From contig NZ_JACCBA010000001.1 in assembly GCF_013409365.1 (NCBI RefSeq), positions 8,060,001 through 8,124,000 on the forward strand: 64,000 nt of DNA, in the 5' to 3' direction. The notes beneath the pieces were generated by a model. That model was not told the DNA's origin. It made no database searches and was given only the letters and a program-made list of their open reading frames with translations. Below, piece by piece: positions 22,416-30,549 of this stretch (positions are counted from its first letter, which is position 1; each line of letters starts with the position of its first letter). The DNA comes from Actinomadura luteofluorescens (GTDB taxonomy: Bacteria > Actinomycetota > Actinomycetes > Streptosporangiales > Streptosporangiaceae). The position numbers and the translations under genes were made by a program.

Positions 22416-22450
22416 ACCCATAGGGCTGCTTTATGACCTCATAGGGTCAT
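22416..22450. promoter_or_regulatory. LysR-type binding repeats in the lysR/tdt intergenic region
   Basis: ATGACC-N6-GGTCAT (22433-22450) is an inverted repeat, and CCCATAGGG/CTCATAGGG recur at 22417-22425 and 22438-22446. Two related sites side by side between divergent genes is the usual arrangement of LysR recognition and activation sites. Confidence 0.5.
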
Positions 22451-22492
22451 GACCTCTACTGATGGGGACGAACACGGAGGAACCTGGACCTC

Positions 22493-23638
22493 ATGAGCCT
22501 CCCCACCCCGAACCGCGCCCTGCTGGGCGCGCTCGACCGCCCCGCCGAGGTGTTCCGGAATCTGGGTCCCAACTGGTACGCGGCCGTCATGGGCACCTCG
22601 ATCGTCGCGAACGGCGCGAACGCGCTGCCGGTGGACGTCCCCGGCCTGCACGCCTTCGCCGTGGTCGTGTGGGCGGGCTCGCTGCTGATGCTCGTCGCGC
22701 TCATGGCGGCGCGCGCCGTCCACTTCATCCGGCACACGGACGTCGCGCGGTTCCAGCTCCTGGACAACCCCGCCACGGCCGTGTTCTACGGATGCCCGCC
22801 GATGGCGATGCTCGCCGTCGGCTACGGGACGCTCATGCTCGGCCCCGAGGTGATCGGCGCCCAGGCGGCGGTGGCGCTGGACGCGGTGCTGTGGACGGCC
22901 GGGACGCTCTACGCCGTGCTGGCCGCCGCCGGCGTCCCCTACCTCATGATCACCCGGCACGAGCCGGGGCCCGCGAACCCGACCTGGCTGCTGCCGGTCG
23001 TCGCCCCGATGGTCGCCGCGGCGCTCGGTCCCGCGCTCGTCCCGCACCTGCCGGAGGGGCAGGCCCGCGCCACGATGCTGTTCGGCTGCTACGGCCTGTT
23101 CGGCGCGAGCCTGCTGGCCACGCTCGTCCTGCTGCCCGGCATCTGGTCGCGGCTCGCCGGCGGCCCGCCGTCACCGGTCGCCCTCACCCCGACGCTGTTC
23201 CTCGTGCTCGGCCCGCTCGGGCAGTCCACCACGGCCGTCGTGCAGATCGCGAACGCGGCGGGGCAGGCCGCCCCCGCCTACGCGGCGGCGACGCGCGCGT
23301 TCGCGGTCCTCTACGGCGCGCCGGTGATGGGCTTCGCGCTGCTCTGGCTGGCCGTCGCGGTGACCGCGAACCTGCGGGCGCTGCGCGGCGGCATGCCGTT
23401 CGCGATGACGTGGTGGGCGTTCACCTTCCCGGTCGGGACGTGCGTGACCGGCGCGTCGGGCCTGTCGCGGATCACCGGCCTGGACGCGCTGACCGACGTG
23501 GCCGTCCTCCTCTACCTCCTGCTCGTCACGGCCTGGGCCGTGGCCGGCTTCCAGACGGTCCGGGGCGCGCTCAGCGGCCGCCTCTTCCTGCCCGCCGTGC
23601 CGCGCCCCGCGTCCCTGCGGCCGCTTCCCGCCGCCTAG
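22493..23638 (+). CDS. TDT-family (TehA/Mae1/SSU1-type) transporter
   Basis: A 381-residue membrane protein with about ten helices. It begins with a soluble segment ending NLGPNWYAAVMGTSIVANG, the signature first helix of TDT proteins (tellurite-resistance/dicarboxylate/sulfite exporters and SLAC-type anion channels), and includes MPFAMTWWAFTFPVGTC, also typical. Likely substrates are C4-dicarboxylates, sulfite or other anions; not resolved. It is divergent from the LysR gene that probably regulates it, and is followed by a strong hairpin. Confidence 0.85.
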   Translation: MSLPTPNRALLGALDRPAEVFRNLGPNWYAAVMGTSIVANGANALPVDVPGLHAFAVVVWAGSLLMLVALMAARAVHFIRHTDVARFQLLDNPATAVFYGCPPMAMLAVGYGTLMLGPEVIGAQAAVALDAVLWTAGTLYAVLAAAGVPYLMITRHEPGPANPTWLLPVVAPMVAAALGPALVPHLPEGQARATMLFGCYGLFGASLLATLVLLPGIWSRLAGGPPSPVALTPTLFLVLGPLGQSTTAVVQIANAAGQAAPAYAAATRAFAVLYGAPVMGFALLWLAVAVTANLRALRGGMPFAMTWWAFTFPVGTCVTGASGLSRITGLDALTDVAVLLYLLLVTAWAVAGFQTVRGALSGRLFLPAVPRPASLRPLPAA

Positions 23639-23650
23639 AAGGCGCCCGGG

Positions 23651-23684
23651 CCCCCGGGCGGGGGCAGGAATACCCGCCCGGGGG
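23651..23684 (+). terminator. hairpin terminator after the TDT gene
   Basis: CCCCCGGGCGGG (23651-23662) and CCCGCCCGGGGG (23673-23684) form a perfect 12-bp stem with a 10-base loop, 13 bases past the TDT stop codon. Confidence 0.7.
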
Positions 23685-23695
23685 CCGGGGTTCGG

Positions 23696-23715
23696 TAGAA
23701 TAATTGAAAGTTCTA
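23696..23715. promoter_or_regulatory. AT-rich inverted repeat before the LLM/FMN-reductase operon
   Basis: TAGAA-N10-TTCTA, with the AT-rich interior TAATTGAAAG, is conspicuous in this GC-rich context. It lies 17 bases before the ATG at 23733 and probably combines a promoter -10 region with a repressor site (MarR/PadR-like spacing). GGGAGG at 23722-23727 is the ribosome-binding site. Confidence 0.45.
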
Positions 23716-23732
23716 CTATTCGGGAGGCCGGC

Positions 23733-24812
23733 ATGCAGTTCGGGATCTTCACGGTCGGGGACGTCACCCCCGATCCGACCGACGGGCGCGTCCCGACCGA
23801 GGCCGAGCGGATCAAGGCCATGGTGGCGATCGCGCTCAAGGCCGAGGAGGCCGGCCTGGACGTCTTCGCGACCGGCGAGCACCACAACCCCCCGTTCGTG
23901 CCGTCCTCCCCGACCACGATGCTCGGCTACATCGCGGCGCGCACCGAGCGGCTGATCCTGTCCACCGCGACCACGCTGATCACCACGAACGACCCGGTGA
24001 AGATCGCCGAGGACTTCGCGATGCTCCAGCACCTCGCCGACGGCCGGGTGGACCTGATGATGGGGCGCGGCAACACCGGCCCCGTCTACCCGTGGTTCGG
24101 CAAGGACATCCGCGACGGCATCCCGCTGGCCATCGAGAACTACCACCTCCTGCACCGCCTCTGGCGCGAGGACATCGTCGACTGGGAGGGCGAGCACCGC
24201 ACGCCGCTCCAGTCGTTCACCTCGACGCCGCGGCCGCTGGACGGGGTCCCGCCGTTCGTCTGGCACGGCTCGATCCGCAGCCCCGAGATCGCCGAGCAGG
24301 CCGCCTTCTACGGCGACGGCTTCTTCGCCAACCACATCTTCTGGCCGACCGACCACTTCCAGCGCCTGATCGGCCTGTACCGGCGGCGCTACGAGCACTA
24401 CGGGCACGGCTCCGCCGACCAGGCGATCGTCGGCCTCGGCGGCCAGGTGTTCATGCGGCGGAACTCCCAGGACGCCGTCCGCGAGTTCCGCCCGTACTTC
24501 GACAACGCCCCCGTCTACGGGCACGGGCCGTCGCTGGAGGAGTTCACCGCGGAGACGCCCCTCACGGTGGGCAGTCCGCAGCAGGTCATCGAAAAGACGC
24601 TGACGTTCCGCGACCACTTCGGCGACTACCAGCGCCAGCTGTTCCTGATGGACCACGCGGGGCTGCCGCTGAAGACCGTCCTGGAGCAGATCGACATCCT
24701 GGGGGAGGAGGTCGTGCCCGTGCTGCGCAAGGAGTTCGAGTCGCTGCGTCCGGCGCACGTCCCGGCGACCGCCCCGACCCACGCGTCCCGCCTCACCGAG
24801 GAGGTGCGATGA
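23733..24812 (+). CDS. LLM-class flavin-dependent monooxygenase
   Basis: A 359-residue TIM-barrel luciferase-like monooxygenase. Seen: MQFGIFTVGDV at strand 1, ATGEHHNPPFVPSSP after strand 2 (the usual EHH substrate loop), DGRVDLMMGRGNTGPVYPWFG, and TVGSPQQVIEKTL near the C-terminus. It oxidises a substrate using reduced FMN and O2. The next gene, overlapping by ATGA, encodes an FMN reductase, so this is a two-component system with its own flavin supplier. Substrate unknown; alkanals, sulfonates or nitriles are all possible in the family. Confidence 0.9.
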   Translation: MQFGIFTVGDVTPDPTDGRVPTEAERIKAMVAIALKAEEAGLDVFATGEHHNPPFVPSSPTTMLGYIAARTERLILSTATTLITTNDPVKIAEDFAMLQHLADGRVDLMMGRGNTGPVYPWFGKDIRDGIPLAIENYHLLHRLWREDIVDWEGEHRTPLQSFTSTPRPLDGVPPFVWHGSIRSPEIAEQAAFYGDGFFANHIFWPTDHFQRLIGLYRRRYEHYGHGSADQAIVGLGGQVFMRRNSQDAVREFRPYFDNAPVYGHGPSLEEFTAETPLTVGSPQQVIEKTLTFRDHFGDYQRQLFLMDHAGLPLKTVLEQIDILGEEVVPVLRKEFESLRPAHVPATAPTHASRLTEEVR

Positions 24813-25402
24813 CCGCCCTCGCCGTCGTCTCCGCCGGGCTCGGGCAGCCCTCGTCCACCCGGCTCCTGGCCGACCGGCTCGCCGAGGCGGCGGCCGGCGC
24901 ACTCCAAGGGGACGCGACCGTCGAGACGATCGAGCTGCGCGACCACGCGCACGCCATGGTCGACGCGACCCTGACCGGCTTCCCGTCCGGGACGCTCCGC
25001 GCCGCCGTCGAGACGGTGGCGAACGCCGACGGCCTCATCGCCGTGACACCGGTCTTCAACGCGTCCTACAGCGGGCTGTTCAAGACGTTCTTCGACGTCC
25101 TGGAGCGCGGCTCCCTGGACGGCACGCCAGTGCTGCTGGGCGCGACCGGCGGCACCGCGCGGCACTCTCTGGCCATCGATTACGCGATGCGCCCCCTCTT
25201 CGCGTACTTGCGCGCTAGCGTCGTCCCGACCGGGGTGTACGCGGCGTCCGAGGACTGGGGGAGCGCCGAGTCAGCCCTGGCCGAGCGCGTCGCCCGGGCC
25301 GGTGCCGAACTGGCCGCACTCATGCGGGCCCGTCCGGCCCCCGCGAAGGACGACCCGTTCGAGGCGCCGGTGCCCTTCGAGCGGCTTCTCGCGGGACACT
25401 GA
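24809..25402 (+). CDS. NAD(P)H-dependent FMN reductase (CE1759-type)
   Basis: A 197-residue flavodoxin-like reductase: AVVSAGLGQPSSTRLLADRL binds the FMN phosphate, VTPVFNASYSGLFKTFFDVL is the conserved dimer/active-site segment, and LGATGGTARHSLAIDYAMRPLF is typical of the CE1759 subfamily, which nearly always pairs with LLM monooxygenases. Its start overlaps the stop of the monooxygenase gene, implying translational coupling, and it should supply FMNH2 to that enzyme. Confidence 0.9.
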   Translation: MTALAVVSAGLGQPSSTRLLADRLAEAAAGALQGDATVETIELRDHAHAMVDATLTGFPSGTLRAAVETVANADGLIAVTPVFNASYSGLFKTFFDVLERGSLDGTPVLLGATGGTARHSLAIDYAMRPLFAYLRASVVPTGVYAASEDWGSAESALAERVARAGAELAALMRARPAPAKDDPFEAPVPFERLLAGH

Positions 25403-25411
25403 ACTTGAGAT

Positions 25412-25429
25412 TTGGCTTATATAAGCCAA
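25412..25429. promoter_or_regulatory. 18-bp perfect palindrome before arsR-type gene
   Basis: TTGGCTTATATAAGCCAA reads identically on both strands, ends 18 bases before the GTG at 25448 and lies 10 bases after the FMN reductase stop. It is AT-rich against its surroundings and is the expected form of an ArsR-family operator covering the promoter. Confidence 0.75.
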
Positions 25430-25447
25430 GCCTGTAACTTGGGTCAC

Positions 25448-25804
25448 GTGCACGCATTCGATGTGGTGGGCGACCCCGTCCGGCGCCGGATCCTCGAACT
25501 GCTCGCCGGCGGCGAGCGCTCGTCCGGCGAGGTCACGGCGGTCGTCCGGAAGGAGTTCGGGATCTCCCAGCCCGCGGTGTCGCAGCACCTGAAGGTGCTG
25601 CGCGACAACGGATTCGCCGTCGTGCGGGCGGAGCGGACGCGCCGGCTCTACGCTGTCGACTCGGCACCTCTGCAGGAGATCGACGCGTGGCTCGAACGCT
25701 TCCGCCGGTCCTGGACGCCGCGTCTGGACGCCCTGGCGACCGAGATCGCCCGCGGGAAGCGCGCACACCGCACGCATCACGACGACCCAGGGAGCGAGAC
25801 ATGA
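25448..25804 (+). CDS. ArsR-family winged-helix regulator
   Basis: A 118-residue regulator: VVGDPVRRRILELLAGG, then EFGISQPAVSQHLKVLRDNGF (recognition helix) and the wing VRAERTRRLYAVDS. No metal-binding CxC motif is present, so it belongs to the metal-independent group often paired with SRPBCC proteins, as here. I start at the GTG at 25448, since the frame upstream runs through the palindrome that is likely its operator. The stop overlaps the start of the SRPBCC gene. Confidence 0.88.
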   Translation: MHAFDVVGDPVRRRILELLAGGERSSGEVTAVVRKEFGISQPAVSQHLKVLRDNGFAVVRAERTRRLYAVDSAPLQEIDAWLERFRRSWTPRLDALATEIARGKRAHRTHHDDPGSET

Positions 25805-26430
25805 TCGAAGTCACCGGCCAGATCAACGCGGTCACCCGCACGGTGGGCGAGAAGGCGCTGGAGTCCGGCACCGCGAGGACCGCGACGATCAGCAGGGTCT
25901 ACGACACCGGCGTCGACGACCTGTGGAACGCCGTCACCGACCCCGAGCGGATCTCCCGCTGGTTCCTGCCGGTCTCCGGCGACCTGCGGCTCGGCGGCCG
26001 CTACCAGCTGGAGGGCAACGCCAGCGGGACGATCGAGCGCTGCGACCCGCCGAAGGGGTTCGCGGCGACGTGGGAGTTCGGCGGCCAGACCACCTGGATC
26101 GAGGTCCGGCTGACCCCCGAGGCGGACGGCCGGACCCGGTTCGAGCTGGAGCACACCGCCCTCGTCGACCCCTCGCAGAACCAGTTCGGCCCGGGCGTCG
26201 TCGGCATCGGCTGGGACATGGGGCTCCTCGGCCTCACCGTCCACCTGGAGTCCGGCGAGGACGCCCGGAACAAGCTCGGCGACGACTGGGCCGCGTCCGA
26301 GGAGGGGCGCGAGTTCGCGCGGCAGGCCGGTGAGGGCTGGTACGCCGCCGACGTCGCGGGCGGCGCCGACGAGGCCACCGCACGCGCTGCGGCGGACTTC
26401 ACCATCGCCGCCTACACCGGGGGGCAGTGA
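25801..26430 (+). CDS. SRPBCC (AHSA1/START-like) protein
   Basis: A 209-residue protein with an AHSA1-type SRPBCC domain in residues 25-150 (VYDTGVDDLWNAVTDPERISRWFLPVSGDLRLGG, read in parts; TTWIEVRLTPE; RFELEHTALV), followed by a helical tail. Such proteins bind hydrophobic ligands in a deep pocket. It is translationally coupled to an ArsR-family repressor, a recurring actinobacterial pair of unknown physiological role. Confidence 0.85.
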   Translation: MIEVTGQINAVTRTVGEKALESGTARTATISRVYDTGVDDLWNAVTDPERISRWFLPVSGDLRLGGRYQLEGNASGTIERCDPPKGFAATWEFGGQTTWIEVRLTPEADGRTRFELEHTALVDPSQNQFGPGVVGIGWDMGLLGLTVHLESGEDARNKLGDDWAASEEGREFARQAGEGWYAADVAGGADEATARAAADFTIAAYTGGQ

Positions 26431-26544
26431 GCTCCGGCGCCGAGCACGCCCGGCGTCCGCCCCTCCCTTCGCGGAGTCGCCGACGAGACACGCCCGGTGG
26501 CCGTCCTCGGCCGTCGGCGCTGGTCGGCGCGGCAGAATGGCGGG

Positions 26545-28743
26545 GTGGACGTCAGGGTCGGCGTGCGCGTCGAGGGGGTCGTGCAGGGCGTCGGTTTCCG
26601 GCCGTTCGTGCACGGTCTCGCGACCGGCCTCGGGCTGTCGGGGCTGGTCGGCAACGACGCGGGCGGCGTGTTCATCGAGGTCGAGGGCGCCCCCGACAGG
26701 GTCGGGCGCTTCCTGGACGGGCTGCGCACGCGCCCGCCCCGGCTCGCCCTCGTCGAGCGCGTCACCACCCGGGAGCTGGACGCCGTGGGCCGCGGCGGCT
26801 TCGCCATCGTGGGCAGCGACGGGTCCGGTGAGCGCCGGGCCCTCGTGTCGTGGGACGCCGCGACCTGCGATGACTGCCTGCGCGAGATGCGCGACCCGGG
26901 CGACCGGCGCCACCGCTACCCGTTCATCAACTGCACCGCCTGCGGGCCGCGGTTCACGATCGTCACGAGCGTCCCGTACGACCGTCCGAACACGACCATG
27001 GCGGGCTTCGCGATGTGCGCGCCGTGCGCCGCCGAGTACGAGGACCCGGCCGACCGCAGGTTCCACGCCCAGCCGGTGTGCTGCCCGGCCTGCGGCCCGT
27101 CCCTCACCATGCGGCCCCACGCGGGCGAGCCTCTGGACGCGGCGCGGGCGGCGCTCGCGGATGGCGCGGTCCTCGCGGTCAAGGGCCTCGGCGGCTACCA
27201 CCTCGCGGTACGGGCGGCGGACCCCGGGGGGGTCGCCGCGCTGCGCTCCCGCAAGCACCGCGAGGACAAGCCGTTCGCGGTGATGGTCCCCGACCTGGAG
27301 GCGGCTCGGGCCCTGTGCGACCTCTCCGAGGCAGAGGAGGCGCTGCTCGCCGGGCCCCGGCGCCCGATCGTGCTCGCGCGGCGCCGGCCGGACGCGGCCC
27401 TCGCGGACGCGGTCGCCCCGGGCAACCGTGCCGTCGGCCTCATGCTGCCCTACACCCCGCTTCACCACCTGCTCGTCACCGAGCCCCTCGTCCTGACCAG
27501 CGGGAACGTCTCGGACGAGCCGATCGCCTACCGCGACCGCGACGCCCTGGAGCGGCTCGCCCCCATCGCCGACGCCTTCCTCCTCCACGACCGGCCCATC
27601 CACACCCGGACCGACGACTCGGTGATGCGGGCGTTCCGCGGCCGGCCGCTCCCCGTCCGCCGGTCCCGCGGCTACGCGCCCGAGCCGATCCCCATTGCCG
27701 CGGGCCGCCCGGTGCTGGCGTGCGGCGCGGAGTTGAAGAACACGTTCTGTCTGACCCGCGACGGCCGGGCGTTCGTCTCCCACCACATCGGCGACCTGGA
27801 GAACCACGAGACCCTCCGCGCCTTCGAGGAGGGCGTCGCGCACTTCCGGCGGCTGTTCGGCATCGAGCCCGAACTGATCGCCTACGACCCGCACCCGGAG
27901 TACCTGTCCACGAAGTACGCGCTCGACCAGGACCTGCCCGGTGTCGCCGTCCAGCACCACCACGCGCACATCGCCTCGTGCCTCGCCGACAACGGCGCGG
28001 ACGGCCCGGTGATCGGCGTCGCGTTCGACGGCACCGGGTACGGGACCGACGGCACCCTGTGGGGCGGCGAGTTCCTGGTCGCCGACCTGCGCGGCTTCGA
28101 GCGCGCCGGGCACCTGGAACCGGTTCCGCTGCCCGGCGGCGCCGCCGCGATCCGCGAGCCGTGGCGCATGGCGGCGGCCTACGGGGTCCCGGGCGACCTG
28201 CCGGTGGCCCGCCGCCCCGGCTGGGCCGCGGTGACCGCCCTGGCCCGGCGCGGCGTCAACGCCCCGCCGACCTCCAGCATGGGCCGCCTCTTCGACGCGG
28301 TCGCCGCCGTCCTCGGCGTCCGCGACCGCGTCAACTACGAGGGACAGGCCGCCATCGAACTGGAGCACTGCGCCGACCTCGCCGAGACCGGCGCCTATCG
28401 GGCGGCTCTGAACGGCACGGCCGGCTTCACCGTCGCGGGCGGCGACATCGTGGACGCGGTGGTGGCCGACCTCAGGGCGAGCGTCCCCGTCCCGGTGATC
28501 GCCGCGCGCTTCCACAACGGCGTCGCGGCGCTCGTCGTCGACGCGGCCTCCCGCATCAGGTCGCAGACGGGCCTCGGCACGGTCGCGCTCTCCGGCGGCG
28601 TGTTCCAGAACATGCTCCTGCTCGACCGCGCCGTCTCCGGCCTCGAAGGCGCGGGCTTCGACGTGCTGACCCACCACCGCGTCCCGCCCAACGACGGCGG
28701 CATCAGCCTCGGCCAGGCGGCCGTCGCCACCGCCCGCGGCTGA
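26545..28743 (+). CDS. hypF: carbamoyltransferase HypF, stand-alone
   Basis: A 732-residue HypF, which makes the thiocarbamate donor for cyanide ligands of [NiFe]-hydrogenase. Domains in order: acylphosphatase-like (VRVEGVVQGVGFRPFVHG near the start), two zinc fingers (CDDC...CTAC and CAPC...CPAC), YrdC-like (VKGLGGYHLAV ... RKHREDKPFAVM, LTSGNVSDEP) and Kae1-like carbamoyltransferase (HHHAHIASC, FDGTGYGTDGTLWGGEF, NYEGQAAIELE). All parts look intact. GTG 26545 begins the acylphosphatase domain. No hydrogenase or other hyp gene is within the window. Promoter not obvious. Confidence 0.92.
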   Translation: MDVRVGVRVEGVVQGVGFRPFVHGLATGLGLSGLVGNDAGGVFIEVEGAPDRVGRFLDGLRTRPPRLALVERVTTRELDAVGRGGFAIVGSDGSGERRALVSWDAATCDDCLREMRDPGDRRHRYPFINCTACGPRFTIVTSVPYDRPNTTMAGFAMCAPCAAEYEDPADRRFHAQPVCCPACGPSLTMRPHAGEPLDAARAALADGAVLAVKGLGGYHLAVRAADPGGVAALRSRKHREDKPFAVMVPDLEAARALCDLSEAEEALLAGPRRPIVLARRRPDAALADAVAPGNRAVGLMLPYTPLHHLLVTEPLVLTSGNVSDEPIAYRDRDALERLAPIADAFLLHDRPIHTRTDDSVMRAFRGRPLPVRRSRGYAPEPIPIAAGRPVLACGAELKNTFCLTRDGRAFVSHHIGDLENHETLRAFEEGVAHFRRLFGIEPELIAYDPHPEYLSTKYALDQDLPGVAVQHHHAHIASCLADNGADGPVIGVAFDGTGYGTDGTLWGGEFLVADLRGFERAGHLEPVPLPGGAAAIREPWRMAAAYGVPGDLPVARRPGWAAVTALARRGVNAPPTSSMGRLFDAVAAVLGVRDRVNYEGQAAIELEHCADLAETGAYRAALNGTAGFTVAGGDIVDAVVADLRASVPVPVIAARFHNGVAALVVDAASRIRSQTGLGTVALSGGVFQNMLLLDRAVSGLEGAGFDVLTHHRVPPNDGGISLGQAAVATARG

Positions 28744-28923
28744 TCTGCGAGGCCGCCCTGGCCGGATCCGGCCGCGCGGCCCGGGCACCGGCGATGCTCT
28801 CCCGAATGGAGCGTGCCCACCAGGGACGCGGTGCCGCGGGCGCATTCCGCCGCGGTCCCGCGGAACGGCGCCCGCGGTGCGAAACCGCGACGCGGCGCCC
28901 CGCCCCGAGGGCATGATCATCGA

Positions 28924-30027
28924 ATGGCGGACGCAGGGGACGAGTCGCGGGAACGCGAGCCGAGATCATGGGTCGTCCGGCGATGGGCGGCCCCGCTGGC
29001 GCTGTCGGTGTCCGTCGCCGCCTCCATCGGCGCGGTGCACCTGCTGGTGGACGGGCCGGCGGCCACCGCCGCGCTTCCCGGCGGGCAGCGCATGCCGCGC
29101 TTCGTCATCGAGGTCGGGGAGATCGGGAGTTCTCCCCAGGAAGGCGGGCCGAAGCCGTGGTTCCAGGTCAGGGCGGCCGGGGCCGGCGGCGGAGCGCGGG
29201 CCGTGGACTCGGTGCCCGCACCGCGATCGGCCGGCCCGGCGCAGTCGCTCATCGCGGGGCCTGGGGGATTGTTCGTGTTCTCCAGCTTCCGGGAGAAGAC
29301 GTGCACGACCCGTTTCCACCGGTTCCGCCTCACCGGCGGCGGCCGGGTGAAGGATCTCGGGCCGCTCACCAGGGACACCGTCCCGGCGCGCGTGGCCGGG
29401 CCGGCCATGAGCCCGGACGGTGAACGGCTCGCCTACGCGACGGCCCCCTGCGCGAAGGCGGCGCGGCCCCAGGCGACGGTGACCGTCCTCGACCTCGGCT
29501 CGGGCCGGCGGCGGACCTGGAGCGCGGCCGCGCCCTCCTTCGTCGGCGAGATCGTCTGGGCGCGCGACAGCCGCACGCTCGGCTACACGCTCGGCGATGT
29601 GCGGCCCGAGTCCGATCCCCGCCCCTTCCAGAAGCGCAGAGTCGGGAACGTCGCCGTCCACGCCCTCGACACGGGCGGGCGAGGCGCAGACCTGCGGAGC
29701 GGCCGCGTCCTGTTCCGGCAGTCCGACGACTCCGCGGCCGTCACCACCGCCGTGATGAACCCGGACGGGCGGACGGGATACGGCGCGATGAAGAAGGCGC
29801 GCCCGGCGAGCTTCGTCGTTTTCTCCTTCGCGGCTGGCAGGCCGATGAAGGTCACCCAGACCATCAAGCTCGAACCAGGCGTCGGAACGGCCATCGGCTT
29901 CACCACCCACGACGGCCCCCGGTACGCCTGCCTGGGCGGGATCGACTCCTTCGGCAGGACGGACGACCGCGGCTTCATGGAGGCCCTCGGAAGCGACCGG
30001 GGGTGCGCGGTCGCCTACGCCACCTGA
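28924..30027 (+). CDS. membrane-anchored TolB-like beta-propeller protein
   Basis: A 367-residue protein with a short basic N-terminus, one membrane helix or uncleaved signal (approximately residues 22-44), then repeated short motifs of the TolB/PD40 kind: VAGPAMSPDGERLAYATA, GEIVWARDSRTLGYTLG and TTAVMNPDGRTGYGAM. This pattern is widespread in actinomycete surface proteins. It is in the same direction as hypF, 180 bases downstream; those 180 bases hold nothing recognisable. Function not assigned. Confidence 0.65.
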   Translation: MADAGDESREREPRSWVVRRWAAPLALSVSVAASIGAVHLLVDGPAATAALPGGQRMPRFVIEVGEIGSSPQEGGPKPWFQVRAAGAGGGARAVDSVPAPRSAGPAQSLIAGPGGLFVFSSFREKTCTTRFHRFRLTGGGRVKDLGPLTRDTVPARVAGPAMSPDGERLAYATAPCAKAARPQATVTVLDLGSGRRRTWSAAAPSFVGEIVWARDSRTLGYTLGDVRPESDPRPFQKRRVGNVAVHALDTGGRGADLRSGRVLFRQSDDSAAVTTAVMNPDGRTGYGAMKKARPASFVVFSFAAGRPMKVTQTIKLEPGVGTAIGFTTHDGPRYACLGGIDSFGRTDDRGFMEALGSDRGCAVAYAT

Positions 30028-30060
30028 CCGTCCCCCGGACGCCCGCCCTCTGGAGCGGTG

Positions 30061-30462
30061 TCAGAGGTTGCCCAGGACCCGGGTGGGGGTGATCTCGATG
30101 ACGACGCGGTTCGGGTTCGGGCGCGGGGGCTTGTAGCGGGCGGTGTAGAGGTCCTCCGCGCGGGTCACGGAGGCCGGGTCGGTCCGCAGGACGGCGCGGC
30201 CCTCGATGGTCGACCAGCGGCGGCCGTCCACCTGAGTGACGGCGACGGGCAGGCCGGAGGCGCCGGCGGCCCGGACGTGGCGCGCCTTCGCCGAGGAGGC
30301 CGAGGTGATCACGCGGACGGTGCCGGCGTCGAGCGTCGCGCCGACGGGGACCGAGTGCGGGGTGCCGTCCGGGCGGAGGGTGACGAGGGTGCACAGGTGG
30401 CGGTCGCGCCAGAAGGCGGTCAGGCGCTCGTCGGTGAGGTCCAGCCGGTGTCGTCCGTCCAT
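30061..30462 (-). CDS. PPOX-class F420-dependent protein (Rv1155-like)
   Basis: A 133-residue split beta-barrel protein of the TIGR03618 family: FWRDRHLCTLVTLRPDGTPHSVPVGA at the N-terminus, VRVITSASSAKARHV in the middle and the RWSTIEGRAVL strand that forms the cofactor pocket. Mycobacterial relatives reduce substrates with F420H2 or bind F420/biliverdin. It converges on the TolB-like gene; 87 bases separate its start from the MFS gene on the other strand. Confidence 0.88.
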   Translation of the reverse strand: MDGRHRLDLTDERLTAFWRDRHLCTLVTLRPDGTPHSVPVGATLDAGTVRVITSASSAKARHVRAAGASGLPVAVTQVDGRRWSTIEGRAVLRTDPASVTRAEDLYTARYKPPRPNPNRVVIEITPTRVLGNL

Positions 30463-30501
30463 CGGAGTAAGCCTATCCGGACTGGCCGGTTTCGACGGTT
30501 T

Positions 30502-30526
30502 TATGATTAGTTAGCGGAAGAAACTA
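30502..30526 (+). promoter_or_regulatory. -10 element and inverted repeat before the MFS gene
   Basis: TATGAT (30502-30507) is a good -10 box, and TAGTT-N9-AACTA (30508-30526) follows at the expected transcription start. The spacing suits a MarR- or TetR-type operator, so the exporter is probably repressed until its substrate appears. No such regulator gene is adjacent. Confidence 0.45.
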
Positions 30527-30549
30527 TCTGACGACGGGGAGGGGGCGGC

